The notes below the pieces were generated by a model. That model saw nothing but the letters and a program-made list of their open reading frames with translations. It made no database searches and had not been told where the DNA came from. Below are positions 38,822 to 47,308 of a stretch of 64,000 bases of DNA, in pieces (within the stretch, counting starts at the first letter, position 1; each line of letters starts with the position of its first letter). The position numbers and the translations under genes are program-made. This DNA is from Dermacoccus nishinomiyaensis (GTDB lineage Bacteria > Actinomycetota > Actinomycetes > Actinomycetales > Dermatophilaceae), in assembly GCF_900447535.1 (NCBI RefSeq), contig NZ_UFXX01000001.1:496001-560000 (forward strand). Reading direction: 5' to 3'.

Positions 38822-39892
38822 TCAGCCGCCGATGGCGCTCATCGGCCGCGGCGGCTGGAGGAATCCGGGTTCGTCGATGCCGTGGCCGGGTTGCTTGCCG
38901 GCGAGGCAGGCTCGGATGCGGGCGCGGACATCGGCGTCCGCGCCACCGCTGCGCAGCACCGAGCGCACGTCGGTCTCGCCGCGCGCGAACAGGCACGAGC
39001 GCAGCTGTCCGTCGGAGGTGAGCCGCAGCCGGTCGCACGCGCCGCAGAACGGCATCGTCACGCTCGCAATGATGCCGACGCGGCCCGGGCCTCCGTCGAC
39101 CTCGTACAGCTCGGCCGGGGCGGCGCCGCGTCCGGGCAGCGCGTCCAGTGAGTGCGTGCGACGCAGCAGGGCGAGCGTCTCGGCAGCCGTCACCATCTCG
39201 GCGCGGTTCCACACGTGCCCGCCGTCGAGCGGCATCTGTTCGATGAAACGCAGTTCGTGCCCCTCAGCGAGGGCCCAGTCGAGCAGTGCAGGCGCCTCGT
39301 CGTCGTTGACACCGCGCAGCAGCACCGTGTTGATCTTGATCGGCGCGAAACCGGCGCAGCGCGCCGCGTCGAGACCGGTCATGACGTCGTCGAGTCGATC
39401 CCGACGGGTCATGGTCGCGAAACGCGAGGGCGAGAGCGTGTCGAGGCTGACGTTGAGTCGCGCCAGGCCCGCGTCGCGCAACGGTTTCGCCAACTGCGCG
39501 AGCCGAACGGCGTTCGTCGTCATCGACAACTCGGGGCGCCCGCCCGGCCCCTCGAGTGCCGCCAGGCGTTCGACGAGGTCGACGATGTCGGGGCGCAGCA
39601 GCGGTTCGCCGCCCGTGAGGCGGATCTCGTCGATGCCGGCCTCGACGGCGATGCGAGCCACCGTGACGATCTCGTCGCTCGCCAACAACGAGTCGCGCGG
39701 CGCGAGCGGCACACCCTCGGCAGGCATGCAGTAGGTGCAACGCAGATTGCACTTGTCGGTCAGCGAGATGCGCAGGTCACGATGCACCCGCCCGAACGAG
39801 TCGACGAGCGGACCGTCATCCGAAACGCCTGCAGCGGTGGAGAGTTCGCCGCGCAGGGCACGGCGCACGCGGGGTGTCGGCAGGTCGATCAT
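38822..39892 (-). CDS. moaA: GTP 3',8-cyclase MoaA
   Basis: 356 residues. The radical-SAM CX3CX2C motif is CNLRCTYC, the second Fe-S site includes FCGACDRLRLTSDGQLRSCLF, and the protein ends with the conserved Gly-Gly (SAIGG). It carries out the first step of molybdenum cofactor synthesis with MoaC. An N-terminal extension of about 30 residues precedes GRVHRDLRISLTDKCNLRC. The ATG overlaps the moaE stop (ATGA). moaC, moaB and moeA are not in the window. Confidence 0.94.
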   Translation of the reverse strand: MIDLPTPRVRRALRGELSTAAGVSDDGPLVDSFGRVHRDLRISLTDKCNLRCTYCMPAEGVPLAPRDSLLASDEIVTVARIAVEAGIDEIRLTGGEPLLRPDIVDLVERLAALEGPGGRPELSMTTNAVRLAQLAKPLRDAGLARLNVSLDTLSPSRFATMTRRDRLDDVMTGLDAARCAGFAPIKINTVLLRGVNDDEAPALLDWALAEGHELRFIEQMPLDGGHVWNRAEMVTAAETLALLRRTHSLDALPGRGAAPAELYEVDGGPGRVGIIASVTMPFCGACDRLRLTSDGQLRSCLFARGETDVRSVLRSGGADADVRARIRACLAGKQPGHGIDEPGFLQPPRPMSAIGG

Positions 39893-40326
39893 GACGGCAG
39901 CCCGGACCACACCGCGCTGCCGTCGCGCAGGTGTTGCTGCTTCCACAGCGGGACGTCGTGCTTGATGCGGTCGACCAGTTCGCCGCACACCGTGAACGCC
40001 AGGGCACGATGCGGCGAGCTGACGGCGGCGACGATGGCGCTCTCCCCCACCGCGACGCGTCCGATGCGGTGGCTGACGGCCACGCGTGTCTCACCGTACG
40101 GATCCAGCTGCGTGACGACGGCCTCCGCCACCTCGCGCAACGTCGCCGCGGCGCTCGGGTGCGCGGTGTAATCGAGCGCGACGACCTCGCCGTCAGCCTC
40201 CGGGTCGTGGTTGCGCACCGTCCCGACGAACGTCACGCACGCGCCCTGACGTGCGTCGTCGACGGCGCGCACGTGGGCGTCGACGTCGAGGGGCGAGTCG
40301 GTGACGGCGGCGAGCAGGACGGGCAT
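39889..40326 (-). CDS. moaE: Molybdopterin synthase catalytic subunit MoaE
   Basis: 145 residues from the ATG at 40326 (AAGGAG about 6 nt upstream). Family features are GACVTFVGTVRNHD, the HRIGRVAVGESAIVAAVSSPHR stretch, and the lysines of IKHDVPLWKQQ that bind precursor Z. It converts cyclic pyranopterin phosphate to molybdopterin with MoaD. It is translationally coupled to moaA. Confidence 0.93.
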   Translation of the reverse strand: MPVLLAAVTDSPLDVDAHVRAVDDARQGACVTFVGTVRNHDPEADGEVVALDYTAHPSAAATLREVAEAVVTQLDPYGETRVAVSHRIGRVAVGESAIVAAVSSPHRALAFTVCGELVDRIKHDVPLWKQQHLRDGSAVWSGLPS

Positions 40327-40369
40327 GGGCGCTCCTTCCATCGGCGGCCCAGCGGTGTCCGCGGGACGC

Positions 40370-40398
40370 AAAAAACGCGGAATCCGATGATTCCGCGT
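40370..40398 (-). terminator. Intrinsic terminator of tRNA-Val(CAC)
   Basis: 10-bp perfect arms (ACGCGGAATC and complement) around a 4-nt loop, followed on the minus strand by six T. It begins 8 nt after the tRNA and is the only classical T-tract terminator noticed here. Confidence 0.85.
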
Positions 40399-40406
40399 CC
40401 TGATGG

Positions 40407-40480
40407 TGGATGTAAAGGGACTCGAACCCCTGACCTCTCGCGTGTGAAGCGAACGCTCTAACCAACTGAGCTATACATCC
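40407..40480 (-). tRNA. tRNA-Val(CAC)
   Basis: 74 nt, full cloverleaf: acceptor GGATGTA/TACATCC, anticodon stem TTCGC/GCGAG with loop TTCACAC (anticodon CAC, reads GUG), T-loop TTCGAGT and discriminator A. CCA is not encoded. Confidence 0.95.
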
Positions 40481-40539
40481 GTGTGGTGCGCGGGAAACAC
40501 TAGCCCACGGCGTCGATGAACACCAAACGGGCCGGCGCG

Positions 40540-41007
40540 TCAGCCGCCGAGCCCCGGCACGTCGTCGAGCCAGTTCTCGGCGAAGTCCGGCAACCATCCC
40601 GGCACCCCGGACACCGCGAACATCGCCCAGAAGATCGCGACGACGAGCGCGAACGTCGCGAGACCGGCCAGCGCCTGCGCCCACCAGCCCTTGCGTTCGA
40701 GCCAGTCCCACCACGCTTGCACCTTCGCGCGTACCCAGCCGAGCAGCCGCTGCGCGCGCTCGAACTCGCTCGCCCAGATGCCGAGGCCGAGGAAGATGAC
40801 GAGCCAGCCCGGCCCCGGAAACGGCAGCAGCACGATGCCCACGATGACGACGATTGCGCCGAGCACACCGACGCCGATGCGGTACAGTCGCGCGCTCTTC
40901 GGGTTGGCGCGGATGCGTCGACGCCACTCCCAGTCGTGCTCCTCGCCCTGCCCGGGCTCTCGAGAATCGCGGGAATCAGCGTCGCGGGCGGAGGTCGTCG
41001 AGCTCAT
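40540..41007 (-). CDS. PGPGW (TIGR02611-type) membrane protein
   Basis: 155 residues from the ATG at 41007. A charged N-terminal tail is followed by a membrane helix, the signature LPFPGPGWLVIFLGL and at least one more pair of helices (LATFALVVAIFWAMFAV). Such small actinobacterial membrane proteins have no established function. It stands alone between tRNA-Val and pabC, each on the same strand. Confidence 0.8.
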   Translation of the reverse strand: MSSTTSARDADSRDSREPGQGEEHDWEWRRRIRANPKSARLYRIGVGVLGAIVVIVGIVLLPFPGPGWLVIFLGLGIWASEFERAQRLLGWVRAKVQAWWDWLERKGWWAQALAGLATFALVVAIFWAMFAVSGVPGWLPDFAENWLDDVPGLGG

Positions 41008-41174
41008 GACAGCCAAGCCTAACGGGGGCGCCTGAGCCGACCATTCCAACGCCGCGCGCGGGAGACTTCACGGCCGGGCGTGAACCGACGTCAACCCACA
41101 TCAACCGCCACGACATCGCGCCGCCCCGTGTCGAGGGAACCCCACGCCGAGGCAGACCCGACGGGAACCCGCCG

Positions 41175-42017
41175 TCAGCCGAGCAGCTCACCCTGACGCT
41201 CGGCGAAGATCGCCGCGATGCGCGAGGTCATGGGTCCGGGGGTGCCCTCGTCGCACAGCGCCCGGTCGTTCATGGCGTGCACGCCCTGCACGTCGCGTGT
41301 CGAGGAGGTGACGAACGCCTCGTCGCATTCGTCGAGCACGTCGAAGCTCAGGTGTTCCTCGGCGATCTCGACGCCGGCCTCGCGCGCCCACTCGATCGTC
41401 AGCGCGCGCGTGATGCCGGCGAGCGGGCCGTCCTCGAGCGGCGGCGTGACGACGCGCTCACCGAGCACGACGAAGATGTTCGACCCGGTGCCCTCGCACA
41501 GGTTGCCGAGCGTGTTCGAGAAGATCGCCTCGCTCGCGCCGGCCTCCTTGGCCGCGGCGAGCGCGACGACGTTCTCCGCGTACGACGTCGTCTTCAACCC
41601 GGCGACGGCCGAGTTCTCGTTGCGCGTCCAGCGCACCGTCGCGACCTTCGTCGTCGGCGCGGGTCGCGGCACGGCGCCCGCCGTCACGATGTACGTCTGC
41701 GGGGCGTCGCCGCGATCCGAACCGAGTGGGCCGACGCCGCCGGTCACGGTGTAGCGCAGGCGCCCGAAGTCGATGTGCTCACCCTCGAGCACGGCCTTGA
41801 CGCCCTCGTCGATGCGGTCGCGATCGAGCTTCGGCAGGCCGAGGCCGGCGAGGCTGCGATCCATCCGATCATGATGACGCGACAACGCGAACACGCGGCC
41901 GCCGTCGATCTTGGCGGTCTCGAACACGCCGTCGCCGACGGTGATGCCGTGGTCGATCGGTGAGATGGCCGCGCCCTCGTCGACGCGGCGACCGTCGACC
42001 CAGATCCGGATGCTCAT
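41175..42017 (-). CDS. pabC: Aminodeoxychorismate lyase (class IV PLP aminotransferase fold)
   Basis: 280 residues. The PLP lysine is in GLKTTSYAENVVAL; EAIFSNTLGNLCEGTGSNIFVV and PLAGITRALTIEW are typical of fold-type IV enzymes. D-amino-acid and branched-chain aminotransferases look similar, but the direct coupling with pabB (ATGA overlap) favours 4-amino-4-deoxychorismate lyase, which makes p-aminobenzoate for folate. Confidence 0.87.
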   Translation of the reverse strand: MSIRIWVDGRRVDEGAAISPIDHGITVGDGVFETAKIDGGRVFALSRHHDRMDRSLAGLGLPKLDRDRIDEGVKAVLEGEHIDFGRLRYTVTGGVGPLGSDRGDAPQTYIVTAGAVPRPAPTTKVATVRWTRNENSAVAGLKTTSYAENVVALAAAKEAGASEAIFSNTLGNLCEGTGSNIFVVLGERVVTPPLEDGPLAGITRALTIEWAREAGVEIAEEHLSFDVLDECDEAFVTSSTRDVQGVHAMNDRALCDEGTPGPMTSRIAAIFAERQGELLG

Positions 42018-43108
42018 GGTGTCTCCTCCAGTGCCGCGCCCCGCGCAATGGCGAGCAGGCGATGTGCCTTCAGTTCGGTCTCATCCCATTCTGCCGTAGG
42101 CACCGAATCCCACGTGATCCCGGCGCCCACCCCGAAGTGGGTCGACGGAGACGATATCCCGTGCCCGTTCGCGGCCGCAGCCCCACCCCCGGCGAGTTTC
42201 TGCCAGAACGTACGGATGCCGACGGCCAGCTCCGCGGCGCCCCGATCGGCGTCGATCCACCCGATGGCGCCGCAGTACGGCCCGCGCGCCCCCACCTCGA
42301 GTGATTCGATGACGTCGAGAGCCCGCCGTTTCGGGGTGCCCGACACCGAGCCGGGCGGCCCCGTCGCGCTGAGCAGCCGCGCCCACGTCACGCCGTCACA
42401 GACCTCGCCCCACACCGTCGAGACGAGGTGGACGAGGCCGGGGTGCTGTTGCATCTCGAGCAGCGGATCGACGCGCACCGAGCCGGGCACACAGACACGT
42501 TGCAGGTCGTTGCGCACGAGGTCGGTGATCATGACGTTCTCCGTCACGTCCTTCGCGAGCATCGTCTCCGGACACGTCGACGTGCCCTTGATCGGCGCGG
42601 AACTGATGACGGCGCCCTCGCGCGCGAGGTACATCTCCGGCGAGGCACTGACGATCTGCGGCAGGCCCGCGATGTCGATACGCGCGGCGTGACGCGCCGG
42701 GTTGTGGGCGAGCACGCCGTGGAACAGGACGTCGAGGTCGAGCGCGGCGTCCGTCGTCAGCGTCCGACAGAGGTTGACCTGGTACACGTCGCCTGCCGCG
42801 ATGTGCTCGCGGATCCGTTCGACGCCGTCGCAGTAGGCGTCGCGCGACAGCGACGATCGCCATTCGACGTGACATTCCGCGGGCCTTGACGGCGGCTCGG
42901 CCAGGGCCGCACTCCCCCGCCACGGCTGCGTCGGGTGCCACACCACCGATCGCATGCGCGCGGCCAACAGCTCGCCCTCGAACGTCTGCACGACGACGTG
43001 GAAACCGTGCTCGAGATCGTCGGGATCCGACGTCACCGCCTCGACGTCCCACGCCGTGACGTCGCGAAAGAGCGCACGATCCGTGCTGGCGGCGAGAGCG
43101 TCGATCAC
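42014..43108 (-). CDS. pabB: Aminodeoxychorismate synthase component I
   Basis: 364 residues, GTG start. The chorismate-binding domain shows SASPEMYLAREGAVISSAPIKGT (PIKGT motif), DLVRNDLQRVC, and SATGPPGSVSGTPKRRALDVI. It aminates chorismate with ammonia from a PabA-type glutaminase, which is not in this window. No Shine-Dalgarno sequence is visible; TACTGT ends 8 nt upstream of the GTG. The N-terminal part is shorter than in E. coli PabB. Confidence 0.9.
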   Translation of the reverse strand: MIDALAASTDRALFRDVTAWDVEAVTSDPDDLEHGFHVVVQTFEGELLAARMRSVVWHPTQPWRGSAALAEPPSRPAECHVEWRSSLSRDAYCDGVERIREHIAAGDVYQVNLCRTLTTDAALDLDVLFHGVLAHNPARHAARIDIAGLPQIVSASPEMYLAREGAVISSAPIKGTSTCPETMLAKDVTENVMITDLVRNDLQRVCVPGSVRVDPLLEMQQHPGLVHLVSTVWGEVCDGVTWARLLSATGPPGSVSGTPKRRALDVIESLEVGARGPYCGAIGWIDADRGAAELAVGIRTFWQKLAGGGAAAANGHGISSPSTHFGVGAGITWDSVPTAEWDETELKAHRLLAIARGAALEETP

Positions 43109-43116
43109 GAGAGGCC

Positions 43117-43122
43117 ACAGTA
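43117..43122 (-). promoter_or_regulatory. Candidate -10 box of leaderless pabB
   Basis: TACTGT on the minus strand, 8 nt before the pabB GTG; inference from consensus and spacing. Confidence 0.35.
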
Positions 43123-43224
43123 GTCCGGCCGCGTCCCGCGCAGGCGGATGCGCCGCAGCGGATGAGCCCGGCCACGTGGCGACCTACCGAGGACGCACGC
43201 CCTCTGCCCGGACGCGGGTCACGG

Positions 43225-44335
43225 TCACGGATTCGCGGCGAGGAAAACGTACGCGAACAGCAGCACGAGCAGGATCCACCCGGAGAACCGCGTCGCGCGG
43301 CCCTGGACGATCGTCAGGATGCCGACGACGAGGCTGAGCACGAGCAGCACGATGTGCATGCTGCCGAGGCCCAGTTCAAGCGGTGACGACAGGAACGGCG
43401 ACAGCGCCGCGAGCGTCGGGATCGTCAGGCCGATGCTCGCCATCGCCGAGCCGTACGCGAGATTGAGGCTGTTCTGAACGCGTCCAGCGCGCGCGTACTT
43501 CGCGGCGGCGAGCGTCTCCGGCAGCAGCACGACGAGGGCGATGACGACGCCGACGAAGCTCTGCGGGAAGCCCGCGGCGTCGACGGCCTGTTCGATCGAC
43601 GGCGACAGCACCTTCGCCAGACCGACGACGGCGACGAGCGCCACGACGAGCAGGCCCAGGCTGACGAGCGCGGCGCGCGTCGACAGGGCCGGGCCGTGGG
43701 CGTCCTCGTCGTCGAGCGGCTTGCCGGCGCGGTCGACGGGCACGAAGAAGTCGCGGTGACGCACCGTCTGGGTGAGGACGAACATCGCGTACACACCGAT
43801 CGAGCTGATCGCGGCGAACGCGAGCTGCGACGGCGAGAACTCCGGCCCGCTGCGGGCCGAGGTGAACGTCGGCAGCACGAGGCACAGCCCCGCGACGGTG
43901 ACGACGCCCGCCAGCGCGGCCGCCGACCCTTCCGGGTTGAAGCGTGCCAACCCGCGGCGCCCCGCGCCGAGGAAGATGCACAGACCGGCGATGCCGTTGA
44001 TCGTGATCATGAGCGCCGCGAACACCGTGTCGCGCGCAAGCGTCTCGACGCCGTCCTTGCCGGAGGCCATGAGGGTGACGATGAGCCCCACCTCGATGAC
44101 GGTGACGGCGACCGCGAGGACGATCGAACCGAGCGGCTCGCCCACCTTTGCGGCGATGACCTCGGCGTGGTGGACGGCGGCGAGAACAGCGCCGAACAAC
44201 GCCGCGGTGACGAGGACGGCGACGACGCCCGGCAGGCTGCGTCCCCCAGGTGGCCGCGAGGACGACGGCTCCGAGGATCGGAGCCCACGTCGTCCACTGG
44301 GCGATTCCTGGTCGGTGCGTGGCTTCGGCGCTCAT
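43225..44335 (-). pseudogene. chaA: Calcium/proton antiporter (ChaA/CaCA family), frameshifted
   Basis: The gene starts at ATG 44335 (GGGGAG just upstream) with MSAEATHRPGIAQWTTWAPILG and reads to ...ATWG; the frame then breaks at a run of five G (44243-44247). Removing one G restores SLPGVVAVLVTAALFGAVLAAVHHAEVIAAKVGEP and the remaining 320 codons are open to the stop. The 3' frame has about ten membrane segments and the two CaCA acidic motifs (LGSIVLAVAVTVIEVGLI, VIALVVLLPETLAAAKYA). It would export Ca2+ or Na+ for H+. A sequencing error is the main alternative to a true inactivation; an internal ATG at 44199 could give a truncated protein. Confidence 0.75.
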
Positions 44336-44442
44336 GCGCTCCCCTTGGATCGTGCGGCGGTCACGGACGCTGCGTGCTCGGCCCCTGCCTGAGGGAGACG
44401 GTTCCTGCGAGAGCGAGCCTCGATCAGTCTTGGCCGAATGTG

Positions 44443-44479
44443 CATCAAGGCCTCCGGCGACACGCCGAAGGCCTTGATG
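44443..44479 (-). terminator. Hairpin after the first tRNA-Gly/tRNA-Val pair
   Basis: CATCAAGGCCT and its complement, with an inner CGGCG/CGCCG stem, begins 6 nt after tRNA-Val on the minus strand. No T-tract. Confidence 0.7.
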
Positions 44480-44485
44480 TGATGG

Positions 44486-44557
44486 TGGGCGATACTGGGT
44501 TTGAACCAGTGACCTCTTCCGTGTCAAGGAAGCGCGCTACCGCTGCGCCAATCGCCC
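44486..44557 (-). tRNA. tRNA-Val(GAC), copy 1
   Basis: 72 nt; acceptor GGGCGAT/ATCGCCC, anticodon stem CTTCC/GGAAG with loop TTGACAC (anticodon GAC, reads GUC/GUU), T-loop TTCAAAC. Identical to the copy at 46968. Confidence 0.95.
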
Positions 44558-44572
44558 CAGATATGGGAATGG

Positions 44573-44645
44573 AGCGGACAACCGGGCTCGAACCGGCGAC
44601 CTCAACCTTGGCAAGGTTGCGCTCTACCAACTGAGCTATGTCCGC
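44573..44645 (-). tRNA. tRNA-Gly(GCC), copy 1
   Basis: 73 nt; acceptor GCGGACA/TGTCCGC, anticodon stem CAACC/GGTTG with loop TTGCCAA (anticodon GCC), T-loop TTCGAGC. Identical to the copy at 47150. 15 bp from tRNA-Val, probably one transcript. Confidence 0.95.
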
Positions 44646-44796
44646 CTGTTTCCTCGGGCTTTCCGCCCTCGGCAACGACGAGAACGTTACCCGGATCATC
44701 GCGCGTTCACCAAATCGGCATCGCCGAGTCGACGGGGATCGGGGCCCACGCACGCCGCTCGTCGAGTGCGCGATCGCGACGACGAAGGCGGGACGG

Positions 44797-45195
44797 ATGA
44801 CGCTGGCTTCACGCCGACTGTGCCTCATCACCGCCGTGCCGTCCTCGACCTGGCTCATCGCGCCGCTGCTCGATCCGCAGCTGCATCCGTGGACGTCGTA
44901 CGCCTCGGCGTACTTCGTCTCCGGACGCCCAGCCGCCACGCTCCTGCGCACCACCGACGGCCTCTCGGGAGTGCTGCTCGTCGTCATCTCCGCGCTGTCC
45001 TACGCCCGCCTGCGCATCGTGTGGCGGGAGCTGCGCCTCGACCACGACGCCGCAGCGGCCGTCGGTCACGTCTCGACCCGCCGTCGCGAACGCGTCGCCG
45101 TGCGGACGTGGTGCGCCGCCACGGTGCGGGCCGCATCGATTCGCCGGGCCGGGCCACCGCCGGGCGTCCGATTCGTCCTCGGCCTCCCCTGCTGA
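44797..45195 (+). pseudogene. Truncated DUF998-like membrane protein
   Basis: An open frame of 133 codons. Its first 85 residues resemble the N-terminus of DUF998 multi-pass proteins (LIAPLLDPQLHPWTSYASAY, then GLSGVLLVVISALSYARL), but only about two membrane helices remain and the rest is Arg-rich, unlike the family, which has about 200 residues and six helices. The C-terminal part is probably lost. The neighbour downstream is a decayed hydrolase. Assignment is by eye and weak. Confidence 0.45.
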
Positions 45196-45219
45196 GCCGT
45201 TTCCCGGCGCGCTTCCCAG

Positions 45220-46186
45220 ATGATCAGCGTGACGGGCCGCGCGACGCGCGTTCTCGACGCAGGCGACGGGCCCGCGCTCGCCTGCTCCCCCGGCATCGCG
45301 TCGTTCGTGTGGGATTGTGCGCCTGTCGCGCCATGCTTGTCGGCCACCCATCGCGTCATCGCCGTCGAAGCTCCCGCCGACGAGCGTCTTGGCACCGGGC
45401 ACCTCGACGCCGAACGCCTTGATGTCGAGCACCCTGGCGCCGCGCATGTCCTGATGCCGCACGTCGCGATGTCGAACGCGCGGACGCCGACCGTCCCCAA
45501 GAACAGAAACGGCCGGCGCGCCGACCATGCTCGAGGACGACGCAGCGCACCTGCTGAACGCGCTCGACGCGCTGGGCGTGCCGGGCCCTGTCACATTCGT
45601 CGGTCATTCATTCGGGGCTGTCGTGGCGGAAGCCGCGGCGCGCATGGCCCCGGAGCAGGCCGCGGCCCTCGTCCTGCTCGACGGGTCACTCGCCGAGGAC
45701 GGCTCCGCCGAGCCCGAGACGCCTCGATCGGGCCGACGCGCACGACTCCTGGCGGCAGCCCTGTGAAGCCGCTCGGCCGTCGCTGCTTGGCGGGTCTGCG
45801 GCCCCACGATTCGCACGCTGGCGGTGCCCGCGCGTCGTTCACTCGCGCGATCGGTCCCCGGCCTGCGCGACGAGATGGCGTCGATCAGCGTGCTCGAGAC
45901 CTGTCTTCACGAATTGTCGGCATATTCGTCCTGCGTTCGTCAGCTGCATGCGCTGCGCACGACGTCACCGCTGACGCCGCAGTTGCCGACGCTCGTCGTC
46001 GCCGCCAACGGGCGCCTGCAGCGACGCACGCCAACCCGTTGGGTGCGCGCCGTGCTGCGCCAGGCGCGCGAAATCGCCGCCGATGCAGACGTGCGGAAGG
46101 CCGTCCTCGAGCGATCCGGCCATTTCGTCATGCTCGACCGCCCTCAGCGCATGGCCGACCTCATCCTCACGCTCGGATCCCGCTGA
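45220..46186 (+). pseudogene. Decayed alpha/beta hydrolase
   Basis: Pieces of one alpha/beta hydrolase lie in order on the plus strand. The N-terminal part (MISVTGRATRVLDAGDGPAL) is in one frame; from about 45510 the similarity continues in another frame with the nucleophile elbow FVGHSFGAVVAEAA; a TGA at 45764-45766 interrupts it; the same frame continues after the stop to the C-terminus with the catalytic-His segment ERSGHFVMLDRPQRM. At least one frameshift and one nonsense change make it non-functional. It lies between the two tRNA clusters. Confidence 0.7.
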
Positions 46187-46236
46187 CGGCGGCGCACCGC
46201 GACGCTCCGGCGGCCTCGCACTCTGCGTCCGCTCGA

Positions 46237-46689
46237 TCAGGCGCCGGGCTCGTCGACGATGCCGTCGTCGAAACCCGCCGCGTCGCGACCGTCCGTGAAG
46301 TGCAGCGCAGCCTCTTCAGCGCTCGAGGCGCCACCCGCGAAACCGTCGTCCTCGGCGACGAGTTCGGATTCGCGATCCTCCGCCAGGCCCTCGTCGGGGG
46401 CGACGACGCGGCCGACGCGCGTGTCGTCGAACTCGTCGTCAGGTGACGGAACGCCGTCGGGGTTGCCGTACGCCGAGTCGGGGTCGACGTCGGGCACCTC
46501 CTCCTCGAGGCGCTCGCCGAGGGTCTCGTGCTCGTTCTCCCAGCGCTCGACGTTCGGCTCGCGCTCCGGTGTCGTGAACCCCTGGTCGAGCATGTTCTCG
46601 TACGCCTCGCCCGTGACGTCGTCGGCGGCCTGGGCCTGATCCGCGTAGCCGTCCATGGGGCCGAGGTCGAAGTTCGATTCATTCGTCAT
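46237..46689 (-). CDS. DUF5709 domain-containing protein
   Basis: 150 residues from the ATG at 46689. Very acidic, without membrane segments; the DUF5709 pattern is seen in YADQAQAADDVTGEAYENML, ETLGERLEEEVPDVDP and RVGRVVAPDEGLAEDRESELVAEDDGFAGGASSAEEAALH. The family is actinobacterial and of unknown function. It is the only intact protein gene between the duplicated tRNA clusters. A perfect 10-bp inverted repeat (46791-46812) lies about 100 bp upstream. Confidence 0.8.
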   Translation of the reverse strand: MTNESNFDLGPMDGYADQAQAADDVTGEAYENMLDQGFTTPEREPNVERWENEHETLGERLEEEVPDVDPDSAYGNPDGVPSPDDEFDDTRVGRVVAPDEGLAEDRESELVAEDDGFAGGASSAEEAALHFTDGRDAAGFDDGIVDEPGA

Positions 46690-46790
46690 GACGCCATCAT
46701 GCGCACATGAGCCCCACCAAGGAAAGCCGGCCGGCCCGCTGCACGTCGGTCGACGGCCCCGCCCGCATGCGCCGCTCGACTTTGCCCCAC

Positions 46791-46812
46791 AACGCGTCAT
46801 CCATGACGCGTT
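46791..46812. repeat. Perfect palindrome upstream of the DUF5709 gene
   Basis: AACGCGTCAT-CC-ATGACGCGTT. Could be an operator or a hairpin; no further evidence. Confidence 0.35.
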
Positions 46813-46907
46813 TCCGGGCGATGGCCGCCGGGCCCCGTGCCCACGGCGTCCCCCACACACCGGCCCGGGATCTCTCGCCCAGCCGGCAGCTGGCAGCCTG
46901 CAGCGGA

Positions 46908-46955
46908 ACAGCCACGATGCTCCCGACGGCCGGGCCGTGGGAGCATCGTGGCTGT
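46908..46955 (-). terminator. Hairpin after the second tRNA cluster
   Basis: 16-bp perfect outer arms (ACAGCCACGATGCTCC and complement) plus an inner ACGGCC/GGCCGT stem, starting 12 nt after tRNA-Val on the minus strand. Confidence 0.75.
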
Positions 46956-46967
46956 GTTCTGTTCTGG

Positions 46968-47039
46968 TGGGCGATACTGGGTTTGAACCAGTGACCTCTT
47001 CCGTGTCAAGGAAGCGCGCTACCGCTGCGCCAATCGCCC
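46968..47039 (-). tRNA. tRNA-Val(GAC), copy 2
   Basis: 72 nt, identical over its whole length to the copy at 44486; anticodon loop TTGACAC. Confidence 0.95.
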
Positions 47040-47040
47040 G

Positions 47041-47111
47041 AGGTGGAGACGGGATTTGAACCCGTGTAGACGGCTTTGCAGGCCGTTGCCTCGCCTCTCG
47101 GCCACTCCACC
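47041..47111 (-). tRNA. tRNA-Cys(GCA)
   Basis: 71 nt; acceptor GGTGGAG/CTCCACC, anticodon stem ACGGC/GCCGT with loop CTGCAAA (anticodon GCA), T-loop TTCAAAT. One base from tRNA-Val copy 2. The first cluster lacks this gene. Confidence 0.94.
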
Positions 47112-47149
47112 GAACACGGTTCGCACCGTGCGTGTCCAAGAAGACACAG

Positions 47150-47222
47150 AGCGGACAACCGGGCTCGAACCGGCGACCTCAACCTTGGCAAGGTTGCGCT
47201 CTACCAACTGAGCTATGTCCGC
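47150..47222 (-). tRNA. tRNA-Gly(GCC), copy 2
   Basis: 73 nt, identical to the copy at 44573; anticodon loop TTGCCAA. Gly-Cys-Val is the transcription order on the minus strand, a common actinobacterial tRNA cluster. Confidence 0.95.
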
Positions 47223-47308
47223 CTGCTACTGCGCTGTCGCGCTGCAACGAGAGGAAACACTAACCGATGCTCACGTTCACGCGCAACGTGGGCGGCGCGG
47301 ATGCCGCG

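Noticed and set aside
46697-46915. 72-codon frame upstream of the DUF5709 gene
   Set aside because: Cys/Trp/Arg-rich without domain; overlaps the tRNA terminator hairpin. A 35-residue inner part starting MDDALWGKVERRM was considered but has no further support.
44445-47207. Short frames starting MTRKRSLVQTQYRPP or ending in SGSNPV...
   Set aside because: They are translations of the tRNA genes and their flanks, not proteins.
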